From Halicephalobus mephisto (taxonomy: Eukaryota; Nematoda; Chromadorea; Rhabditida; Panagrolaimidae): DNA of 64,000 nt. The stretch covers positions 310,001 through 374,000 of the forward strand of contig SWDT01000005.1 of the NCBI GenBank assembly GCA_009193035.1. The letters are read 5' to 3'. This document shows positions 56,260 to 64,000 of this stretch, piece by piece (positions within the stretch are counted from its first letter, which is position 1; each line of letters opens with the position of its first letter). A program made the position numbers and the translations under genes. The notes below the pieces were generated by a model that saw only the letters and a list, made by a program, of their open reading frames with translations, searched no databases and was not told the origin of the DNA.

Positions 56260-58225
56260 CTGATACCATTACAAAAGGATGCAACCAGTTTTAAAGTTAA
56301 GCCTTATTCCAAACTTCCCTTGTTTGTCAACAATACCGAATTCCAAGTTGCAGCATGATTGATGAAACTCTATTAGTTTAGCTAAGTTTTCATCGGAAGC
56401 ATGTTGCAATTTTGTGGTTTTCGTAATCCGATTACATTCAGTAAAATCTCGCTTTTCGCACAAGTTTTGGTAAAAACTTGCGCACCGCCGACGCGATTCC
56501 AAAAACAAACAACGATTCTTCGAGGCTCCTGCGCAAAAAGGCGCAAATTTGTTTCAAGGGACAGTTTTGACTTTAATCAAGGATCGATAGGGAAGGAATC
56601 AAAGACTGATTTCCATAAATGGAATAGAAACTTGTTCAAATTCGAAAGAAAACTCATCTGCATTTGAATCAATGGTCAAATTCACACATGTTCCATTCAA
56701 ATTCTGTTTGAACAACGAAAAATTTTTATTTTCTATGAAGCTACAAAATGGACACAAATAAGATCTGATTTCGAAATAATTCAAGTTCGGAATTTGAAGA
56801 TGTTGAAAAATCAACAATTTCGACACAGATTCAAGACTTCAAAAATACTGAAAAACATATTATTGCAAAAATAAAAAACGAAATTTTTATGAAGTTGTTT
56901 TGAAATAAATATTTGGAAATTTCAAAAATTCAAGATTCTGCTCGATTTTGGAACTTTTCATAATTTCAGGATTTATGTTTTTTATAAAATTGTATTGTTA
57001 CAAAAATAAAAGTAAAAAATCGCTTTGTTACTGAAAAACAGACTAGTTCACTTTGACGATAGCAAAGTGAATTTACCTCTATTTTGATAATATGGTCATT
57101 CCTAAGGATCTTGTTACGAAAAAGTTATGAGTATTTTCAGGGGGAAATACACTTTCATCCTGCACGCTTCATAATTCTAGCCTCAATGACTACTTCTGCA
57201 CAATTATCTGAAGTCTAAAATCGTTAAGATTTTGTTGATCATCGAGCTTTAAAAGTGATTGTGAAGACTCAAATTTTCGTAAGATAAACTTCAAATTGTT
57301 TCTAGATTTTCTGTCAGAAATCACCAGATTCTCAGAATGTCGATTTTCTGATCGTCCTATCGCGAATGTGAATCTGGTTTTGACGTGAGATCCCTCGAAG
57401 GCCATAGAAGTTTGTTTATCTTTGAGGGTAAGTCAAGTGAGGTTCAAACTTCCAGTATTCAAGGAAGCTTCTAAATCCTCCTACCATTGCGTGGGAGATA
57501 CTACTTAAGTTCTTTTGTATCTTATTATTGTATTTATTCTCCATATTAGTCTATTGCCTCCTAGTTTTAGGTTATTTGTATTATACTGTAACCTTACTGT
57601 ACTAAAATAAAGAAGGATTACTTCTCCCATCTAGCAATTAGGATTGTGTCGACTATATCAGGATCCATGGCACATCTATCAGTCTAACTATCTTGACCAA
57701 GATCAAATAAGTTTACTCTCTGAAAGTTAGTGAAAATTAAGTCTAGAAGACGTAAAAAGTGCACTCATAGGGATAATCGACTATGGTGGATTTAGTGTTG
57801 ACGTTATTTTGACGATTATATTACTCAATTTTGAATTACGGTAACTAACGAAAGTGGGAATCAAGAATCTTTCAACATTGTTTGTTGAGAAAAGGAAAAG
57901 CTGTAGATTGATAATTAAGAGGTATAGAATCGAAATTTAGATTAATAGAGAATTAAAAACGGCAATGATTAATTTTGGCGTTATTATTTAAATAGCTTTG
58001 TTGCTTTTTTATTCCATGATTAAACTAAATGCCATGTTTTTAACCTTGCTTAGGGTAGCCAGAAACAGCATGCTTGTGATATCAAACGCTATCAACGCCA
58101 GGAAGATATCCCACGATGAATTCATCCTACAGATATCGAAAAGAACAAGTAGTTGCATTTCCAAAAGCGGAATTAACATTGTAGCAGATTTGTGTCAAGT
58201 CCTAATTTATTAAATTATATTGAAA
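56260..58225. other. Mixed-composition intergenic region without a supported gene
   Basis: Open frames of 60-90 residues occur on both strands (for example 56269-56508 minus, 56401-56667 plus, 57190-57405 minus, 57998-58213 plus). None has paired splice sites, a known motif or a convincing start. An AATAAA lies near 57606. The region lacks tandem arrays and may be decayed mobile DNA together with the next feature. Confidence 0.4.
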
Positions 58226-58229
58226 TTCA

Positions 58230-58735
58230 AGGAAGGAGTTGAGACAGAAAATCTAGTAGTGAACATATAAGGATCACAAAGAATCCTAAACTTCACCGTT
58301 AACTGCAACAACCTCTTCGTAGGTATGAACGAGAAAGTACCCATGTATCTAACAGGAAACTTGCTGACCAGAATAATATTTCAAGGAGTAATATTCAAAA
58401 AGCTCTAAAGTTGGATCTCAAAAAGAAACCATTGTGGGAGATTTCTGCCCATGAACTTAAAGATAGCAAATCAGCAGTCAAAGCACAAAAGATATCATGA
58501 CTGAAGGCTATGTTTAGAAAACAAGAGTAAGAAAACCATTATTTCCCCTAACGTAACCTACATTGAACTACTTCTTGTAAATAATCATCAGAATGATAAA
58601 CTCTAAGTTGATACTAGTTAGGAGAAACGAAATCTGAAAGGAGATCGCTTAGTAATCAAAAGAAAATCTTATTCATCAAAATTGCTCATTTGGAGTACTA
58701 TTTCGATTTGTGGAGATGATAATATTGAAATCTAT
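58230..58735 (+). pseudogene. Decayed mariner/Tc1-type transposase
   Basis: In one plus frame with stops, segments resemble the DNA-binding half of nematode mariner transposases: RITKNPKLHR, then SNRKLADQNNISRSNIQKAL and KLDLKKKP, followed by AHELKDSKSAVKAQK, LKAMFRKQE, an NHQNDKL piece (compare the family's N-Q-N-D block) and LLIWSTISICG at the place of the usual V-M-V-W-(G/A)-x-I-S motif. Several stops and frame changes break it. It is an old, inactive DNA transposon relic; terminal repeats were not identified. Confidence 0.5.
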
Positions 58736-58739
58736 GAAT

Positions 58740-59800
58740 CTGGACACAAAACCGATATCAGAATTTCACGATTTTTGATAAAAAGAAATCTGAAATTTCT
58801 TCTCGAGAAATCTCAGCTTCTGAAGTTCCCTCTGAACTCCATTACTGTTTCTAAAAGTGGATGATCGAAAAAAATTCCTGACGATTTTCAACTGTAGATG
58901 GTTGTACGGAAATGGCCGCTGAAGTTGAGATTTTTAAATCCCCAACATTTATGATATTAATAATGAACTTTTTGATGAACTATAAAGCAGACTCTGAAAC
59001 GCACTATTCGTTGTGGAAGAAGACGAATAAATAAAGAGCTAAAAACAGTACATTTCTTCTTTTCAAATGACCATGACGTTTTTGTGATGGCACCTTCAGG
59101 GATGACCACATTATCAAAATGGAAGTAATTCCAAGTACTATTATCCCTCAAAATATGACAGTAATAGCTCTTCTATTTTTTGAGGAAATTCGATGTAGTT
59201 TATTTTCCGAGATACTTTATATGTGGACAGTGGAGGACAAGCAAGGAACCACAAGCAGACATTAAACATAGGTTTAATTGTTAAAAACTGTAATCCAGTC
59301 ATAGATTGTCATAATTTGAAGAATGGTTCGATAAAGTGGCATTGTACAATTCAACATTTATGAATAATTTTATTTTATTTGAAAATAACTTTTAAAAATT
59401 TTTTTTAAAATAAAATGCCAAGAAATAAATCTTTAAAATTAAAAAACAGTTGTTTTTATGAAATTGAATTGCAATAATAAAGGGTTTCCGGTGTGTTTAT
59501 GGTAGATTACAGTTTGGGGAAATTAATCCCTCGCTGTTAATGACGTTACAGTAATTGATTGAATAAAAATTTCTGTTATTTTATCCAAAAGATTTCCGGA
59601 CTAAACATTATTTGCCTTTATTAAATACTTCTTATCGAAAAGAGTAGATTTGCAAAACTGTAAAAAATACAAATTCTTGAGAAGATTTGAACCGACTTAC
59701 AAGAACACTAGTGTATTCTGAAGAATAATATTGAGGTTTATAAAGTGGTCGGTATCAAAATTTAAATAAAAAAATTTACAGTTTACTCACAACTTCCCAA
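58740..59800. other. Intergenic region after the transposase relic
   Basis: 58740-59340 is mixed composition with small open frames on both strands but no motif. 59340-59800 is AT-rich. No gene is supported. Confidence 0.4.
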
Positions 59801-59950
59801 TATATCTATCAATATTTTTATATTTACATTTATGAAAACTTCGAAATCAAAATGGAATCTGCAGTTTGCTCACGGCATTCTAATATGTCAGTTTTCCCAA
59901 TTGTTGTTTGAAAATTCAATTTCACTTCGATTTTGATCTCTTTGTAGACT
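59800..59950 (-). repeat. Isolated satellite B remnant
   Basis: AATCTGCAGTTTGCTCACGG and TTTATATTTACATTTATGAA match the inverted B units at 54 kb. TTCGATTTTGATCTCTTTGT then TAGACTTCGAC matches the sequence that follows the B array there. Confidence 0.65.
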
Positions 59951-59959
59951 TCGACACAG

Positions 59960-60715
59960 ATCTGTTTTTTGTAAAATTAACTTTATTCGAATCGAACACA
60001 TTAAATAACGTACCAAATACAAAAAAACAATACTGCGTAAATAACGAGATAATTAAAGGAAAAAATACAACTTTAAATTATTTCGGAAAAAACAAATTTT
60101 TCGTTAAAAAAATTTCTAAATTTCGAATAAAATTAAATTTTTTTTCGGAATTTAAAAAATTTTTTAAAAGTGACTCTGAACGGAAAATTTTTTCTTTTTC
60201 GAAATAATTTATGTCGATGTTTTTTTAAAAGAAATATCAACCTCAAATTTCTTCGAAAAACAAATTTTCTGTTTGAAAAAATTTGAAAATTTGCTTTTTA
60301 AATTTTTAAAAATTTTGATTAAAATTCTATTTTTTTTGTTTTTGTACATTTTTAGGATTAATTTAACCTAAATAATTATAAAACAAAAAAAATTAAATTT
60401 TAATCAAAATTTAAAAAAAATAAAAACTTTTTTCAAATTATTTCGAAAGGAAATTTTTTTCCAAAGTAATTTGAGATTTTTCTTTTTTAAATATGGGCAG
60501 TGGTAAAGATTTAAAAAATTACCGGTAAAAAAATATTTTAAAGATGTCATGCCTTGCTTCATGGAAGCTGAAAATCAAAAATGGAAGTCGAATTTTTCGT
60601 GAAAAACACAACTTGAGGGTCACGTTTGAGTTCAGAAAAATTTGAATAATGTTCTAATTATTGATTTAAAATAGATTTTTGCAATAAAAAATCCATAAAT
60701 GTTGTTTTAGCAGGA
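59960..60715. other. AT-rich sequence
   Basis: Degenerate TTTTTAAAATTTCG words; a 99-residue Phe/Lys/Asn-rich frame (59908-60207) is a composition effect. No gene seen. Confidence 0.5.
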
Positions 60716-60719
60716 AAAT

Positions 60720-61140
60720 TCGATCTCAAAGTTTGATGTCGAACTTTGAAGATCAACTTTGACTATTAACTTTAATCTCGAACTTTGAAGATCAACTTTG
60801 ACTATCAAGTTCGATCTTAAAATTTGATATCGAACTTTAATTATCAAGTTCGATCTCTAGGTTTAACAGTCAACTTTGACTATTAACTTTAGTCTCGAAC
60901 TTTGAAGATCAACTTTGACTATCAAGTTCAACCTCAAGGTTTAACAGTCAACTTTGATTATTAACTTTAATCTCGAACTTTGAAGATCGACTTTGACTAT
61001 CAAGTTCGATCTTAAAATTTGATGTCGAACTTTGAAGATCAACTTTGATCATTAACTTTGAATTTAAATTTTGTTGGCCACTTTTGATTATGAATTTTGT
61101 CAAATTTGACTTCCAAGTTTGATCACTAACTTCCACGAAA
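60720..61140. repeat. ~30-bp tandem repeat (GAAGATCAACTTTGACTAT), about 13 units
   Basis: TCGAACTTTGAAGATCAACT followed by TTGACTATCAAGTTCGATCT alternates with AACTTTAATC variants. The array is open on the minus strand only because of its period. Confidence 0.88.
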
Positions 61141-61367
61141 CAAAGCGTAAGTGGATTTGAGGCTTACCATATCTGATTGGAGATTTAACGAAACTGAGAC
61201 CATACTCGAAGAAATAATTCGAGTCAAAATATAAACAGTGGGTAAATTATGAAAGATAAAATAATTGGACTAATCACAAACCTATCAAGCAAAGTTTAAT
61301 CTCATTCTGAATCTGGTTCCTGAGGTTAAACTGTGCTTGACTCGATAAATCTGGATAAATCTATTTC

Positions 61368-62233
61368 TTACTTTAGAAAACAGTTGAAAATCCTCTCAGA
61401 GTGATGTAGGAGTTTGTTTTTTTTCGATTTTCGAGAGGGTACTGTAGAGGTGGTTTTAGTGAAGATTTCCGGGGAGATTACTGTAGAAGTGGTCATTTCA
61501 GTAAAGACCTTTGCAGAGGGTACCGTAGAGTTAGGGTCGAAGATATCCTCAGAGGGTACTGTAGAAGTTGAAGTAGGTTTGAAGACCTCTCCAGAGGGTA
61601 CTGTAGAAGTAGTTTTAAAAGCATTCTCAGAGGGTACTGTAGTCGTTTTGAAAATATCTGTGGAGGATACTGTAGTGGTTGTTTTTGTGAAGACGTCCGG
61701 AGAAGACATTTCTGATTGGAATCCAGAATCGTCGCTGACAGAAGTCCTTCTTAGAGAACTTGCAGAATAGGATTTGGAATTTTTCAAAGACGAACAAGTC
61801 GGATTTTTCGTAACGGCACTCTTGGAACGATTGAGTTTTATCGATTTTTGCTCTATCTCCATCGAAGAACCCGGGGATACGGTAGAAGTGTTTTCAGGTT
61901 CTTCTGAAATTCTTCTAATCTTCCTAGGAGATCCTTCACTATCAACAATGACTTCGATGTCTTCATAGGGTACTGTAGCCGTCATAGAAGTTCTGAAATT
62001 TTAACTTTTTTATTTTTTTTCTAATAGAATACTGTACCTAACTGCCGGGACATTGCAGAACAAAGCCCCGACTCTGTTGACCCCGGTTCTGAAGACAGGG
62101 ACAGGGACGTTGAAGATATCCGTGCAGACTTTCTCGATTTCGTAAAAAAGTTCATCATCGTTGAATTCAATCGCGGCGAAACCGGCACAGAATATTGCCT
62201 GAAGGGACGGTCTAAGTGCTGCTAATGTTTCAT
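61368..62233 (-). CDS. Ser/Thr-rich protein with TVPS repeats, 3' exons (62233-62038, 61992-61368)
   Basis: Two exons join cleanly (donor AG|GTACAG, acceptor ATTTCAG, 45-bp intron), and the first enters in phase 1 after a TTTCTTTCAG acceptor, so further 5' exons exist but were not found. The upstream part is a folded-looking segment (LRPSLQAIFCAGFAAIEFND ... FRTGVNRVGALFCNVPAV). The second exon is disordered, with basic and serine-rich stretches (SPRKIRRISEEPE, SYSASSLRRTSVSDDSGFQS) and about seven repeats of 12-14 residues of the form x-x-x-F-x-x-T-x-x-T-V-P-S. The repeats' TVPS codons embed the word TACAGTA(C). The end KSKKNKLLHH is basic. Family not recognised; a nuclear or cytoskeletal regulator is only a guess. 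Confidence 0.65.
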
Positions 62234-62249
62234 CTGAAAGAAATTTATT

Positions 62250-63270
62250 TACTTTTCCCTCTGTAAGTGCCGGATTTAGTTTATCCTTTTATCCAAAATC
62301 AGGACACCTGTGTTCATTGTTCAAACAACTTCAAAAAAAACAAAATTGCGCAAAAATCTCTGAGAGAAAAAATCGATCAATTTTTCGTCCTTAAAAAATG
62401 AATCTTGATGGGTATTGTCTTTTTTAAACATGTCATCACATCGGGCATCTGGCTATTCCACCCGGATCAGCTGCGCAAAAATTGATCCAAGAAACCCAAT
62501 ACTGTCGGAATAAATTATCCGGGTGGATTAATTAATGAAGGATTCCGCTGCATGTATTTTCAAATTCGGACCTCCTGTTGACAAGCCAAATGGAGTCCAT
62601 TAAACCAAAACCGATTAGGAATTACTTGATCGAAAATGCAAAAGAAAATTTTCCGTTCGGGAGTCGTTTAATGAGTTTCAATTTTTCTTTTTTTAAATGT
62701 TAATTGACATCTCGTTAATTTTCACTTTTCCATATATCAAAACATGTCCAAAAAGATGAATCAACCTCCAAAGATCCTAAAAATATAAAAAACTCGAAAA
62801 ATAATCAAATTTTGATTGAAATTTTTATGTTCGAAATTTCGGTTTTTGACGTCATTCAAAATCTCATTAATTCCGACTTTTTCACATATCGAAACATACA
62901 TAGTTCCGCAGAGTACTTCCTGAGGATGTTAAAAATGTAAAAAATTCGAAAAAGAATAAAATTTTAATCGAAATTTAAATTTTTTCCGTTTTTTAAACTG
63001 CATTAAAAATCTCGTTATTTTTTAACTTTTCATATATCGAAACCCACATAATCAGATACAGTACCTTCTGCGGATTTCAAAACTTTAAAAAACACTTAAA
63101 AATAATGAAATTTTAATCGTAATATCCATGTTTAAAAAAGTGAAAATTATTGAGTGATTTTTGAACGAAAATTTTTTTTTTCAGTTACCGGTTTTTTTCC
63201 ATTAATGTCTGTACTTTTGTCGGCTTATTTTAAAAGTTCTTTGATCGTCTAACTTTCCTTCATTATTCAA
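62250..63270. other. Non-coding region with an inverted repeat and AT-rich sequence
   Basis: 62457-62467 (TCCACCCGGAT) and 62517-62527 (ATCCGGGTGGA) are a perfect 11-bp inverted pair around a 49-bp loop. 62730-63130 holds three loose copies of TTTCACATATCGAAACATA-type words at ~130-bp spacing. The missing 5' exon of the neighbouring gene could lie here, but no good candidate was seen. Confidence 0.5.
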
Positions 63271-63750
63271 ACTTTGAATACCTCTATCCAAGAAAACTAA
63301 AAACAACAATGAAAAAACACTCAAATGCCAACGGAAGAAAAAACCGCAATCTTTTGCCGCAGAGGCCACGTTCCCATGAACTGGTTCCCCCTATCGTCCT
63401 GGGTATCAAAAACAAGAAAAAATTCGAAAAAAATGTCAGAGGTGTTTTTTCTTTTGGCCTTTGTATTTTGGTATTTCCAGAAGAAGCTTTGATCGATTTT
63501 TTTTCTACAGTAATCCTTCCGGAAAAGTTGTAATTTTTCAAGGACCAGTTAAGAATCACGAAAATCCCTTTTTACAGTAATCTGGAATTAAGTTCGAAAA
63601 TCGGACGAAGAACGAACAAAGGAACGGGCCATCTGTCGTTGATAGTCGCTTCTGATTAGACCGGATCCGGCTCCAGAAGCCATAAATTTTCCCCGAGCCA
63701 GATCTCCGTCAGGATAACGTCTGACGTGAAACGTGTCATTTTCGATTCAA
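63210..63750 (-). CDS. Coding-like exons of an unresolved minus-strand gene near the right edge
   Basis: Three minus-strand pieces look coding: about 63735-63588 (ATG at 63683, reading MASGAGSGLIRSDYQRQMAR and a Ser/Arg-rich end before TAA at 63588), about 63402-63349 after an ACCCAG acceptor (DDRGNQFMGTWPLRQKIA), and about 63294-63205 after GTTTTTAG (FLDRGIQSLNNEGKLDDQRT to a TAA). GC content and codon choice support them, but splice phases do not all agree, so neither the order nor the number of genes is settled. Confidence 0.3.
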
Positions 63751-64000
63751 TTTTAATAAAAAAAATTAAATTTTTAATAAACATTTTTTGCGAAATTTTC
63801 TTAACACGAATTTTTATGATTTTTAAATATTTTTTAAAATTCTGAAATTTTCAAAGAATTCTGGAAATTTTTTTAATTTTCAAAGTTTTTAAAACTTCCT
63901 ACAGTAGCCTAAAATTTAAAAAAAAATTTTTCAAGATTCTAGAAACTTTTTAAAATCTACAGTAGCCTAAAATTTAAAAAAAATTTTTTCAGGATTCTAG

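Noticed and set aside
61414..61770. 118-residue plus frame with Val/Glu repeats
   Set aside because: Antisense of the TVPS-repeat exon, whose splice sites and upstream exon support the minus strand.
63309..63533. 74-residue plus frame rich in Lys and Arg
   Set aside because: The minus strand of the same stretch has better splice signals and codon use; neither is certain.
1..64000. CRISPR array, prophage or bacterial operon
   Set aside because: The spliced genes and nematode protein families show this is eukaryotic nuclear DNA; the tandem arrays lack the constant-repeat, unique-spacer pattern of CRISPR.

Overview
This window is nuclear DNA from a nematode, most likely a rhabditid. The signs are short introns with (T)TTTCAG acceptors, probable trans-splice acceptors a few bases upstream of several ATGs, a nematode-type cytoplasmic intermediate filament gene with two alternative first exons, a serpentine chemoreceptor of the Sra/Sre kind and a CYP33-like P450. 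No genus can be fixed from the sequence. Coding exons have moderate GC. Nearly everything else is very AT-rich and built of short tandem arrays, so most open frames outside the genes are repeat by-products.

Layout. 0.1-0.75 kb: four-TM membrane protein (-), running off the left edge. 2.2-4.7 kb: two-exon cytochrome P450 (+). 6.35-8.4 kb: glutathione synthetase (-) with four apparent single-base deletions in one exon. 8.7-9.8 kb: ~158-bp satellite. 10.2-10.5 kb: two-exon 44-residue peptide (+). 12.3-12.6 kb: secreted peptide with an insulin B-chain-like motif (-). 13.2-24.7 kb: gene-poor satellite region with a few unresolved exons. 24.8-32.1 kb: two tandem DOMON-cytochrome b561 genes (+), the second carrying a long P/Q/G/S-rich insert. 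32.3-35.2 kb: mitochondrial malic enzyme (-). 36.3-36.7 kb: very small spliced gene (-), divergent from eIF3k at 36.9-37.7 kb (+). eIF3k converges on a seven-TM chemoreceptor (37.8-39.2 kb, -). 41.2-47.3 kb: ifb-1-like intermediate filament (-). 47.3-61.3 kb: second gene-poor satellite region with one isolated terminal exon and a decayed mariner-like transposase. 61.4-62.2 kb: the 3' part of a Ser/Thr-rich protein with ~13-residue TVPS repeats (-). 63.2-63.7 kb: coding-like exons (-) near the right edge.

The genes look like independent housekeeping, metabolic and structural loci rather than one pathway. Glutathione synthetase, P450, malic enzyme and the b561 reductases are all redox enzymes, but nothing here shows co-regulation and no operon is evident. 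The most unusual features are architectural: two satellite families (A and B) recur about 40 kb apart in mirrored order and orientation, two introns use GC donors, tRNA-like Pol III modules lie inside an ifb-1 intron, and the palindromic word TACTGTA/TACAGTA is dense in two gene regions, including coding exons. I found no clearly new multi-gene system.
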